Source: Hoplostethus atlanticus
Taxonomy: Eukaryota; Chordata; Actinopteri; Trachichthyiformes; Trachichthyidae
Direction: 5' to 3'
Length of the DNA stretch: 64,000 nucleotides
Assembly: GCA_034670405.1 (NCBI GenBank)
Contig: JAXDDX010000073.1
Coordinates: 1,593,001 to 1,657,000 of the forward strand
Shown in pieces: positions 49,601 to 60,316 of the stretch; position 1 is the first letter of the stretch, and every line of letters starts with the position of its first letter. The notes under the pieces were generated by a model. That model made no database searches. It was not told the DNA's origin and saw only the letters and a list, made by a program, of their open reading frames with translations. The position numbers and the translations under genes were made by a program.

Positions 49601-50019
49601 TCACATTACAACTTTTTGTAACATTAGCAAATTGATTTGCATGGAAGCTACCATCAGGAGATAAATTTGAACGGTGTATATCCAAAACACATATTCATTT
49701 TGAAAAGTAATTGCTTCCTGAAATTCATTAGTCATTTTTCATCCTCAAAAGTGCCACTGTTTTGTAATGAAAGGTACTTTAATGGTATTCTACAACGTGG
49801 TGTACTTTTATACTGGTAAGGGGAAAGTGTAAATCCTTTCAAATGGTAGATTATTTTGGAATCAAAGCCTTTATTTGTAAAGTATCAATACGAGGTGCAT
49901 GGCGGGGTGATATAAAAAAACTTTTCTACCTAATATTATATTTTTATGGTTATTAATCATGTCCAATGTATTCCCCAAATCCCAGGGTCTCATTTAAAAA
50001 TGATAAACGATAGTTATGT
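46608..50019. other. Intron, no gene recognised
   Basis: Unique AT-rich sequence. Open frames reach 104 codons (46874-47188, -) without a domain. A MEF2-type site lies at 49268. Confidence 0.45.
49268..49277. promoter_or_regulatory. MEF2-type site / TATA-like element
   Basis: CTATAAATAG fits the MEF2 consensus (YTAWWWWTAR). TATAAATA could equally serve as a TATA box. It lies in unique, moderately GC-rich sequence (49180-49310) next to TTTCTAATTACCAG. One motif is weak evidence. Confidence 0.35.
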
Positions 50020-50110
50020 ACTATAACTCTAGTTCTATGATCGTAAGCAAAGCCGTTTAGGCTTCGCCTTATGGCCAATATTCGTGTAGGAGAAGCCTAC
50101 GAGAAATAGA
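50010..50110. repeat. Fish repeat fragment with hairpin
   Basis: AAGCC-GTTTA-GGCTT (50050-50064) is a perfect 5-bp stem extended imperfectly by GTAAGCA/CGCCTTAT. The neighbouring TATAACTCTAGTTCTATGAT and GAGAAGCCTACGAGAAATAG resemble a dispersed fish repeat. Class unknown. Confidence 0.45.
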
Positions 50111-50639
50111 ACAATGTGTCTCATTTATAACACACTTTTCATTAAAAGTAAATCGCAAAGTGCAACATGAAAAAAAAAAAATGAATAAACTAAATAATAA
50201 ATAAAACTAAAAACTAAATAAGTAAAATTTAATAAATAAATAAAAATGAAAAAATGGAGTACATGAAACTTAAATGTTAGGTTAATGGAAGATGTCTTTT
50301 AACTGTTCAAGACTCCATCACTTAGTCGGCAGGAGGGATGTTGCAGCCCTGTCATTGTCTCATTATCTATTGTTTTGGAGAAGATGTGTGTAACAGGATA
50401 TAGAAATAAATTTCATTCATTTATTTCTATTTTCTTCTTTTGTTTTGTTAGAATAATTTGAGGAGAGTAAGGTATTTGGCAGCCCTTCCCTCCTTGTTGC
50501 TGCGCTGCACTTCTGAGACTTCTAAGTTAGTCAAAGGGGAAATTCTTATTCGCTGCTGGTCGGAGCAACAAGTACTCAGATACATAACGAAGGACTGAGT
50601 GAGCATCACTGCTGTTTAATGATCTTCTTTCTGTACCCA

Positions 50640-50706
50640 GTTGCTAAGCAACCTGCACCGTTCTGTCTGAAGCCATGGCGTCCCAAAAGAAGCATCACGT
50701 CATTGG
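50640..50706. promoter_or_regulatory. RFX X-box-like site with nearby CRE-like half-site and inverted CCAAT
   Basis: GTTGCTAAGCAAC (50640-50652) is a near-perfect RFX X-box palindrome. CACGTCAT (50696-50703) contains a CRE half-site in the opposite sense, and ATTGG (50702-50706) is an inverted CCAAT. Spacing is wider than in the MHC class II X/Y module, so the grouping may be accidental. Confidence 0.4.
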
Positions 50707-52334
50707 ACTGGGGATGGATACGGGAGTATAGAGGAATGATAGCAGAGTATGCAATGCCATGGGGGTTTAACCACAGTCTTATATCTGCATGATGGGTCTC
50801 TCAAGGTGCCCTCGCGCTCAGTTTTCAATAGCACCTCTGTATGCATTTGAGTAAATGTTCCCATGTAACCAATAGATGTGATTATGTGGAGAGAGTTACT
50901 CACCCCCTGCTTGGTGGTCTGAACATGAAATAGTGATTGTTACAGTAGTCAAGGCTGGAGCCTATTGTGTAAGCCTGCTGGGCTAATCTAACAACCATTC
51001 CTCGGCTGGAGAGCCCATGGAGAGAGGCCTCTTTTGTTCAGATGCCATTAACCAAACACTGGTGTAGTATGGATAGAGAAAGGAGAGAATTACACCAACT
51101 GCTATAAGTTTCTCCCTCGGAAAGCGTTGCTCCAGTGCCTGACAGCAGTTTGGTTTTGGCAGCGAGGAGGAGAGAAACACAGGAAGACTTCAACATCACC
51201 CACTACTCACTCCTTCCCCAAGTCAATTTTCTGCTGTGAATCACAGGAGGAGGAGGAGAAAAAAAAAAGAGAAAGCAAGAGGGAGTGAGAGCTGTTGGTA
51301 CAAAGCCGCAGCTTGAGAGAAATCAAGCATTTCTGTTTCCCTTCTCCCTAAGTCCCAGGAGAGGGCTGTTTTTCCTTCTGTGGTTGTTGTCCTGGCTCCA
51401 GCACAGGCCTTTTTTAACAACACATTTTATTGAGTGACCGAGTGAATGAGCGCATACTTCTGAGAAGACAAAAGCAGTGCAGCCAGAAATGCAGTATTTA
51501 TTCACCTTTCATCTCCCCACTCTGAATCAAAAGGGATGACAGAGGCATTTCATGTTATCACTACACAGGGCTGTACATATAGGAGTTATACATGAAACTC
51601 ATTGGGAGGGTTAAGAGTAACAAAACCGACATTCATTTATATCAAAACGTCACAGTTTTACTTTACTGTTTTCTTATTCACAAACATGACATGTATTACC
51701 AGATCAGTTGCACAGTTGGGGTTTGGCTCCATTATCCCATTTAGTCATTTTATACTATTGCCAAGTTGATTCATATATGCAGCAGAAACACCAACTGCTC
51801 CTCTGTTGTTTTAGTCAGATGGCATATTTCTACTATTGCAGAAATGAATATTAAAAAAAGTTGTAATAATACAAATGTTTCAACAAATTATGCTACAATG
51901 TGTCATTGGGTGTCATGTTGTCAGATTCCTTAGGAACACATGGAAACCAACAGACCTAAATTATTGCAAAATAACATTACCTGGAAATCGATGTTGTTAC
52001 ATAACTTGTATGACAACAGAGAAGAGGGAGCAACTCATTAGCTCTAGATGAACAAATACCATTGAAACAAAAACTAAATGTATTTTTCAAGTAATATGTT
52101 AAGTTAACTGAAGGACAGTATCTACTCTTTCCAAATAATAAAACTTGTAACTGTAAATAAATAGTGTACTGTAAATAGTTAATTACATATTAACATTGGA
52201 ATCAAAATTCCAGCTAAAATCTATGTATGCTGGCATGTTGTAGTGAGTTTTATTAATGCAGTCCTCAGCTTGCATATAGGCATAGGCAGTCTGTACATAT
52301 GCCACACATAATTTCAATCTGACTCCATCACAGC
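50707..52334. other. Intron, no gene recognised
   Basis: Unique AT-rich sequence with a polypurine GAGGAGGAGGAGAAAAAAAA patch at about 51246-51270. Several overlapping minus-strand frames carry no domain. Confidence 0.45.
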
Positions 52335-52337
52335 ACT

Positions 52338-52460
52338 TAGGGCTGCACAATTTATCAAATTAATTGATCAAGTATCATTTTTAACATGCAACATCTAAAC
52401 CACATGCAGCTGCGATTTAAAAAAAATAAATAAAAAAAATTCTCACTTACACACTTCCAA
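52338..52460 (+). mobile_element. hAT-like repeat end (AGGGCTGCACAATT type)
   Basis: TTAGGGCTGCACAATTTATC is followed by ATTAATTGATCAAG and, at 52380-52440, ACATGCAACATC and an A-rich patch. It matches the type of the repeat at 26304. Its other end was not identified. Confidence 0.45.
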
Positions 52461-52589
52461 TTAAACTTGTTAGACTGTTGGAGAATCCCACTCTGCATTT
52501 TCCCTGCACTATACACATGCACAGCTGATGTTGACTTGTTGGCCAATCACAGACCTCTTTACTTGTTGCTAACCAATCAGAAGCAAGCG

Positions 52590-52990
52590 AGGCAGTGATA
52601 GGCATAGACATATATACATAGGTGCCGCATTGGCCTGTGGATTGTACGTAAACGTCGCCGCCATATTGTGGCCGACTCAGCTACTATTCAAAAAATATCA
52701 GCTGGTTGTAGTGACAACGCCACAGTGAACTGTATGACTGATGCATAGCAACCAATTCCCAAAAAACAGCGAAAATACAAGCCCTGAAACAGCACCTTAC
52801 TTTGTTTTGAAGAGTGCTTTATACATTTTAATTACTAATAATGTGTTCAGATGTTCAGTTTTTTATTTATTGTGTGACAGCAGCTGTTGAGTGTATAAAG
52901 TCAAAAGTGTATAAAGTTAAGTAGAAAGTGCTTTTTGGAGTGGGTAACTGCAATCAAAGAAGAAAAACAGTTTTCTCTTTATAGAAAAAA
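52590..52990 (+). repeat. Teleost repeat with possible THAP-like zinc-finger start
   Basis: The block includes TGCCGCATTGGCCTGTGG and ACGTCGCCGCCATATTGTGG, phrases of a dispersed fish repeat. Near its right end (52925-52990) an interrupted frame reads GNCNQRRKTVFSL, reminiscent of the zinc-binding start of a THAP domain, with the expected cysteines altered and frame breaks. The THAP reading is tentative. Confidence 0.35.
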
Positions 52991-53054
52991 GGATACAAAA
53001 GCCTTTATTCCATTGGCTTGTTCAAAGAACAGGTTTAAAAATGTACAAACAACA

Positions 53055-53080
53055 CTTTTCTGCATTGGCCTTCCTCAGGG
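53055..53080 (-). ncRNA. Decayed hammerhead-ribozyme-like core of a Penelope-like element
   Basis: On the minus strand CTGAGGA (53072-53078) is followed by a short GGCCAATGC hairpin-like segment and GAAA (53057-53060). The hammerhead core is CTGATGA-stem II-GAAA, so one conserved base is changed and stem II is imperfect. Penelope-like elements are known to carry hammerhead motifs, and a Penelope-like coding remnant lies just upstream on the same strand. Probably inactive. Confidence 0.45.
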
Positions 53081-53340
53081 AGCACAACACTTCAAACAGT
53101 TCCATGTTCAGGCTACTGCCATCCATATGTTGTCTATAAGGGTGTGGTCAAACAACCATCAGTCAAGCTTTGCTCTAATAAGGTTAATCAAAAAGTAATA
53201 ACAATATACAAAACACAGCAAACTTCATCAGCAATGATTCAGAATAACAATAACATAGCCTAATTGGAGGCCCCTAGAAAATGTATATATCGTTAGTCAA
53301 GTCCAAGGGACTTAGTCCCCAGATGGGAACTGTGATGCTG

Positions 53341-54345
53341 TCAGCTCTTAAAGAAAACCTCTTTTGCTGTCAAATATAAAGAAAAAACGTTGGAGACCCC
53401 TAGCTTAGAGAATGGATGGGTTACTCTGGTGTAGGGACTTGGATAGTCGTCATTGCCAACACAAATGGCATACTTGTGTTCAGCCAGGCGATCCTGCAGT
53501 CTTCTTTTAGTTTGACTAATGTTAAAGAGCTTCCATTCAGTGCACAAAAAACTGTAAATGACATGAGTACTTTTATAGTGAGTGAAGTGTTGGATATAGC
53601 ATTCTGTAGTTGTAACAGTATCAAAAAATGTCTTTCTTTGTGATACATTCGCACAATGATTGCATTGGCCACATGTGAATGAGCCCTTGGGCTTCTCCAA
53701 CCAGGTGCTCTTAGAGGTAGCTAGGAGATAGCTATGAACTAATTCATCTGACTACTGGTGATTTAAGTGGATTACTGGTGGATCAGGGAAAATGTCACGC
53801 AACGAGTCATCACTTTGAATAATACTCCAGTTTTTCTTTTTAATGTGTCTGACTTTTTCAGTTTCAGTACTATACTGAATTACAAAGCACCCTCTGTCCA
53901 GAGTGTCCTGTGGCACTGATGTCTTTCTTTGTAGTGTTAAAGTTGTCTGGCCTTTGTGCTTGCTTTTTGGAGGACCTTTCTCTTGTATCCCCGGTTGACA
54001 AATTGAGTTGCCAAATCTCTGGTTTAACCTCAAAATCTCAAAGTCATTATCATAGATTCTGTGGATTCTCTGATATTGCCCAAATGGTATGTTCTTTAAA
54101 TGTTTTGGATGAAAACAGTCTGCATGCAGGATTGTATTCTGGTCTGTAGATTTCCAAAAGATTGAGGTGTGCAGAAATCCCAGATTGTCTTGATTTTCAA
54201 ATCCCCAAAATGTATTTTCTCGTTTGTGTTGGGGTTGGGGCTGTTCAAATATTGATGAAACTGAAATAGTTCCTCTTCTATGCCAGAGTGCACCAATGTC
54301 GCATCATCTGTACAGTGCCCCCACCAGATGATTTTATCAACAATG
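53341..54345 (-). pseudogene. Penelope-like retroelement remnant (RT end, linker, GIY-YIG endonuclease)
   Basis: Read on the minus strand, three consecutive pieces occur in the expected order. First, 54303-54314 gives CTDD where RT has its YxDD active site, followed by HSGIEEELFQFHQYLN. Then, within 53752-54033, IKKKNWSIIQSDDSLRDIF and DPPV form the linker of Penelope-like proteins. Last, 53341-53700 (119 codons) has CGQCNHC (residues 10-16 region), HVIY (46-49) and QTKRRLQDRLAEHK (63-76), the GIY-YIG nuclease. The second nuclease tyrosine motif is changed to FNI. Pieces are in different frames with stops, so it is dead. Confidence 0.8.
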
Positions 54346-54413
54346 ATTTCATAGAAGGATTTAAGACATGGGGCTCTATGTTAGTGAATCCCTACTGGTA
54401 ACGCTGTGAAAGC

Positions 54414-54746
54414 TTCACCAAAAAGGAAACTGATATTCTTGTCCAGGAGGTGCAGACTCGACACAGTCACATTTATAGCACCTCAGAAGCCCCCAAGGGC
54501 TGCTGATGTAAATTGGCTTGGGAAGAGGTAACACAGGTTGTCAATGCCTCTGCCTCTAGTCCACTGAGAACTGCTGTCCAGTGTAAGAAGAGGTTCAATG
54601 ATGTAAGGCAAGCTAAAGAGAAACTGGTTGAATCCCAGTGGGAAGCGTCAGCCACAGGAGAGGGACCTCACACCAGTCAAGGACATAGCTGCCTCTACGG
54701 TCCCCACAGAGAAGATCAGCATAGAGGTCGGCTTGTCAGGTGGTGA
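54414..54746 (+). pseudogene. Myb/SANT-like DNA-binding domain of a transposon-derived gene (Harbinger-type), broken
   Basis: The + strand frame reads FTKKETDILVQEVQ, then RHSHIYS, a stop at 54504-54506, then KLAWEEVTQVVNA, CKKRFNDVRQAKEKL and a Gly/Thr-rich linker. This is the three-helix Myb/SANT (MADF-like) arrangement found in PIF/Harbinger accessory proteins and their domesticated relatives. The stop and altered residues around it show decay. The frame ends at 54746. A pyrimidine-rich CCCCTAG acceptor-like site lies at 55080-55087. No DDE nuclease gene is visible nearby. Confidence 0.7.
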
Positions 54747-55559
54747 ACTGGAAATCTGTTAATTATTTAAATGTCAAATTAGATTATTTACCATTTATAT
54801 GTACACAACATGAATTAAAGAGTAACTTCACCTACAGTGCACAAGAAGTGCACTGCACAGCACTCTCTCCAGGGCCTGTCACTCCTTAGTATCCCAGACT
54901 AGGTAGCTGAAATTACTTTCTTCAGTGCTTCAGTGCATCACTTATTGTGTAAACCAGTTTTCTAAAAATGTCCGTCTCCACCAGAATAGCTATTATGTAT
55001 TGTATTGGTTTGAGTAGGTAGTCGTGGAAATTAGTTTAACTGCATATACTTTCAATATCAGTTCCAAATTGTCTTTTTTTCCCCTAGGCAGATTACGAGA
55101 CAGATGAAGGCCACACGGGGACGTGTAAACAACTGACTGTCTTTATTCAACAATGTAAAATAAAATAAAAAGAAATGGAGATATTGCAACCCCTGTCACC
55201 ATGTTTCCTGTGTAATGATGCAGCTTGATTCACACATTAATTCAGTTACCACAGGTGTACAGCTCTTTGAATAAGCCAGTGGAATAAATGTTTTTAAACC
55301 TTTTTCTATGAAGAGTACCTTGGATTTTGTTTTGCTTCTTTGGTTACAGTAAAAAACCTTTAAAAAAGCTTAATTGATTTCAGTCAGGGTCGGGACGTTG
55401 ACGCGTACATAGTGAAAAACAAAGCATGACACAAATTTTAGAACATATTTACTTTTTCTAGAATTGTCTCTCAGATAAAATAAAAAGCTAAAATTGTCTC
55501 TCAGAAATAAGAAATAATTCTCATGACTAACTGTAGTGGGAGCTAACTTAACATCTCCC
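54747..55559. other. Intron between element remnants, no gene recognised
   Basis: AT-rich sequence, probably remnants of neighbouring elements. A TAAAATAAAATAAAAAG patch lies near 55157-55173. No domain recognised. Confidence 0.4.
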
Positions 55560-55760
55560 ACTCTCTCCAAGTTCACAGATGTGGTTCTTTCTGCCTCAAC
55601 CGCAATGCCCATAAGATCTGACATTCATTCCTGCAGCATGGTGGTCCTCAGTCTGCTTTTAATGAACTTCAAAGAGGCGAAGCTTCTCTCTCGCTGGATG
55701 TCAGTGGTGGTGTGATAATGAGCTGGTACATCTTGGCTATCTTCAGGATATGCTTGGACC
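55560..55760 (-). pseudogene. hAT transposase carboxy-terminal dimerisation fragment, frameshifted
   Basis: On the minus strand one frame gives LIITPPLTSSERE and the next QRERSFASLKFIKSRLRTTM, then a stop at 55625-55627 and MSDLMGIAVE. This corresponds to the hAT carboxy-terminal motif P-x-T-S-x-x-x-ERxFSxLKxIKxxLRxxM followed by a Leu-rich helix. A frameshift lies between the two pieces. The catalytic region is not present. Confidence 0.65.
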
Positions 55761-56459
55761 AGACTCATCCAGATACTGATCATCAGGATAGCTAGCTGGC
55801 TGGTTGTCTAGCTAACAAGAAGGGGGATGGAGAATTGGAGATATACTTTATTCATGGGAAGTACCCACTCAAAGTTAATTGTAGATGGGGTTTTCTTCAT
55901 TTCATGTTCACATTTCATGTTTGATTACCCCATCACTCACCTCAAAAAATACAAAATATTCTCTCTGCATTGGGTAGCGTAGCCAATAGATATTTACACA
56001 GGAAGTGAAGATGTGCCACTTCTCACGACTGAAGACGGAAAGACACAACCTTTTATTCACGACGACCAGTGACAGTTTACATCTCCAGTGTGATTTAGGA
56101 TCTTTACTCTTGGAAGAACGGAATGAACCAAACAGGGAAGAAGGGGGAGTTGATTACCAGAATTCTGTTTAGAGCATACTTTTGAGTGAATATAAAGTCA
56201 TCTTACGATATATTTTTGGAGAGAACGAAAATGGATTTTAAATATTTATATATATAGATAGATTCTGAGAAAGCTAAATCTGGAAGGTGGCCGAATCTAA
56301 ATGGGCACGCTGGTTCCAGTTATTGTGATACTGGTGAATTTATTGTAATGATCTATTCCTATTAAACCTCTGTGCTTTCAGACAGTCAGTAATTAGGAAC
56401 TGGAAGATATTAACTCAAATCATTTGAACTGCAGTTTTATCTTAAATGATCACAATGTC
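55761..56459. other. Intron, no gene recognised
   Basis: Unique-looking AT-rich sequence with a short ATATATATAGATAGAT patch near 56245-56262. Possibly more decayed element sequence at its left edge. Confidence 0.4.
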
Positions 56460-56835
56460 GTTTTTGTCCTCCCACATGCTGTGGCCCAAGCAGCAATCAC
56501 TGTCAGGGTAAATTTATCAATGAGTTGAAATTAACGAGCCGTTTGTATTGTGCCTAATCCCTGTTATGCCTGGCCAAGAGCTGATTTCTTTCTTTGCTCA
56601 AAATGAGTGATTTGTTAGTCTCAGACAGCTAAACAAATTGGCCCATTTTGTAGAAAGTGAGTTTTCTTTGGTAATAGTGAATGGCAGAATCCAATAGAAG
56701 CCCTGACCCAGTGCAGTCACCATAAGCAATCCCTCTTTGCCTGTTTAAGCGGTTCATTTGCCTTTGCATCTGTCAGCAATTAGATGTAATTATTTAAGCC
56801 GACAAATCTTCAAAGGGTAAAATCCACTGCGCAGC
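56460..56835. promoter_or_regulatory. Candidate intronic enhancer / conserved non-coding block
   Basis: A long, unique, stop-rich stretch with dense factor-type cores: TAAATTTATCAATGAGTTG, AGACAGCTAAACAAATTGG, TGTCAGCAATTAGATG and TAATTATTTAAGCCGAC. The texture (no repeats, ATTA/TAAT cores, AACAAA SOX/FOX-like cores) resembles deeply conserved vertebrate enhancers near developmental genes. Conservation untested. Confidence 0.4.
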
Positions 56836-59800
56836 GCCGGTCGTGCTGGGATTGTTTTCAGCGCAGGATTGTTTTCCTTCTTCTTGTTTGTTCTTATTTG
56901 ATCAGGACAATCTGCACTTTGTCTTGTTTCGCATTATGCTTTGCTTATTCAACCACATGGCTAGTGTACATATCAACTTGGTTTTGTTTGCTCGCGGGAG
57001 GCTGACAAATCCTTTTATTCATGTTCTCCTAAACAGTTTCACAAACATCACACAGCAACACAACCTGCCCTGCCGGCTGATTGCTGAGTCTAGAATATTC
57101 CATAGGCTTTGACTATTATGTGCTCTGATTCTGTAGTACAGCAACACAAACCCCCGTTGGTTTGCACCCTTCTGTGCCCATTACAGGGCCATTCTGCACA
57201 CCCTGCTTACTCAGTGAGTAACATGAGAAAACCCGAGGCTGTATCTGCTCCTCCATGTTTATTTAATCAGGGTAAATGTTGTGGGTTCTTGCGGCTCACA
57301 CTGAATATGTTTGTTTTTCATTTAGTCCTGTGCTCTGCTGGCGTCACTGCAGAAGGCCTGATTTGCTTCCTATTAAGACGCATGAGTAATGAAAACACAC
57401 ACATATGCGTGCAACCGGACACACACACACACACACACTTTCCCATTTCCCCAGCTCTTGTCAGCGCCGCTAGAAACAAAGGAACTGACCGGGAGTCTGT
57501 AGTTGAACAGCCACAGACACAATCAGGAAATCACATTGCCATACACAGGACATCCCTTTGTCCTTTTTCGTGCACCTTCTGACTCAAATGGAAAAATCGG
57601 CTCCATCTCTGCTATGAAGAGATACATATGGCAGGAAATTGGTTAGGTGTCTGTGTGTGTGTGCATGTTTTTAAGTGGAGGCTATTTTTTTTGCCAGGGC
57701 TACTATTTGTGTGTGAGTGCTATCATGACCAGGGAACAGGGAAACAAAGGCAGGTGAACAAACATGTTGTAGATAGTATGTCTGTCGGGGGAATAATTTA
57801 CTGCCTGCCTACTAGCTTCAGATAACTCCTCCACCCTCTTTCTGCGAACACTGCAGACATTGGCTTATCTGCACCTGAATGTGCTCACCAGCTGTGTGTG
57901 TGTGTGCATGTGTGTGTGAGCACCTGCATGAATTCTGAGACACTACAGCAGGTAGACAGTCCTTCTGTAGAGATAGTTAGAGGACTCAAACTGAAAGGGG
58001 TTCTAGTTTAGATGTTTGGTGTCAGCCTGAAGTTTCCCATCCAGCTGTAGCTCTACAAAGATAATGAAGCAATATGAAACACTTGATGCTCCTAGCAGTT
58101 GATCTCATCTGTGACTGTTTTATTGTCTAGAGTTAAGTAAGTGGCCCATCCCTCCTTCCCTCCCTTCTCTAGACATCTGCTGGAGCCCTCGGCATCCCTC
58201 TCTTGTTTCCCCCCTGGATGTAGGACTCATTCAGCCTTCCTCTCTTAGCCTTTTCAAGCTGCCAATGAAGTGTATAAATTATATGCTGCTTTTATGTCTG
58301 TTGGCACTGGGTGTATACTGTTAGCTATGCTGCTATGTAGTAATATGTGACTAAGTAGACTTAACCAGCCCAGGTCAGCAGACACAGACTAGACCAGGAA
58401 TCTCCTCCAGAGGGATGGCTAGTGACAGATTGAGCAGTGGCTGCTCCACTTTCTACCATGACATATTTCTTGACATGTTCCTTCACTTTTTTTTTTTTTA
58501 GTCTACCGTGCTGGACTTGTTACTTACAAAATAAGATGTTACAGTTTTACACTGGCCTGATGGTGTAAAAATATCTTACATACTTTGATGTGAGTCATTA
58601 CCATATTTGCATCTGCGCTAGCTGGCGAAAAAGTGGTAAGCAGTTGGAAAAGGGATGTTCAGCAACGGAAACAAGTGGCACACAAAAGAGGAGGGAGGAA
58701 AGTGAGCTGAGGGAGCAGCAAAACTTAAGTATACGTTTGTACTGCTGCTTTGTCGATGGATACTAGGTAGCACTTCCATGATTTTGGACTTGTGGAAGAA
58801 TATTTGGGATGATTGTGCTGAACGCAAAGCTCATCAGGTGAACTTCTAATGAATGAGTACAATTTTCTGATTTATTCGGAATAGAATAGCAGATTTTACT
58901 CAGTGTAATAGCCCCTACTCATATGTGGTAAATATGCAGTCAATAATAAGAATGTTTTCTAGGAATGTTTTCAGCCTTCAGTCCTTGTCAATGATGATGA
59001 ATGATGAAGATGTAAATGCAAATGTGTGATCCGGTGCAGCGATTTCATTGCCTACTGTCATGCCATGACTTTCTGTTTTTTTCTGACGGTTGATTGATCA
59101 TACTCATAAGCCTACGTAGGGGAGCAAGTTTGATTAGTTTTGCTGTGTATCAATATGTGATATGAAGTTTGAAGGTTCGATGTGAGAGATCCCGCAGGGC
59201 GGTTTCATAGATAAATAGTTACTGTCGATTAAACAGATTTATTCCATGTTTCTTAACATTAGCATTAGCTAATATGCTAACAGTAATCAGCACAGATTGG
59301 AAACAAGTATATCCATCCAATACAAAAGGAAAAAGGGTGTGTAATTGTTTAAAATAGGCCCCTAAGTGAGAAACTGAATGCCTCTCCTCCAGCATTACAT
59401 CACTCTGCACGGTCACTCTGGTAAAATAGGTAAAAGGCCTCTAAATATCGAGGCATTTCAGGCTGTCTTTGTGTGTGTGTATGTGTGTTTTAATGCTTTG
59501 ATGTGACACCACTGTTTACCACACAAGGCTCTTATACTTTACTGCCACTATAGTCATTTGGATTTTTTGTGATAAAGTTGTGTTGTGATAGAGATTTCTT
59601 CAAGCATCAATCACAAATTCCCAGTGACCCTGTCTACATCAGCTTACCCACCTGTGGATTTCTTTTTTGGGAGGGTGGTGTGGGTGGGGCTGCAGTGTAG
59701 AGTGAGGGTTATTTTTGATTTATCAATGCACTGTCATATCAATGTTTATTTCTAGTACTATAAGGAGCATGCACACCAAAGTGAAAGCAAAGCAGTGTTA

Positions 59801-60251
59801 TACAGATAGATATTGAGATCACAATGTTACTGGATGGATGATGTCTCAGTCATGTCCCTGAAACAGGTTCTGACAGCCATAAATATATATATTACTTACA
59901 TATAGGCTTGAACCGTTGAATCAATACCACTCAAGGCTATATTAGCTATAATCACACCAGCAATTTGTTACATTACCACAATAAGCAGCGGTGAATTACT
60001 GACTATAATTTGTTACACCTGACACTGATAGCTTACTTAATATTGTTCCTTACCCACTGAAAATGTGTCAGTCAAGAATGGGTCTCTAAAGAGTGGGAGA
60101 GAATTCACTGCTTAACTTACTCAACCAGATGGCTGGACATAATATGGGCTATTGTCCTAGAGTATCCCACAAGTGGTTTGTACTTATCAGGCTTTTTATT
60201 AGCATTTATTAGATGATAATTATTGTTTACCTTGTTAATTGTTGCATGGAT
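56836..60251. other. Intron, no gene recognised
   Basis: Contains (CA)n at about 57419-57438, GT patches at 57647-57664 and 57892-57920, and a T12 run near 58488-58499. A 157-codon + frame (57109-57582) includes the CA repeat and has no domain. Confidence 0.45.
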
Positions 60252-60278
60252 TGTGTGTGTGTGTGTGTGTGTGTGTGG

Positions 60279-60312
<34 letters not shown>
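60252..60312. repeat. (GT)n microsatellite with one interruption
   Basis: About thirty GT units interrupted by GGTT, followed by a pyrimidine-rich CTCTCTCTCT stretch at about 60399-60412. Confidence 0.95.

Positions 60313-60316
<4 letters not shown>

Noticed and set aside
50675..50731. Small ATG frame in perfect Kozak context
   Set aside because: Only 18 codons, no family, no transcript evidence; mentioned only as context of the RFX site.
57109..57582. 157-codon + frame
   Set aside because: Includes a CA-repeat translation and no domain; no splice support.
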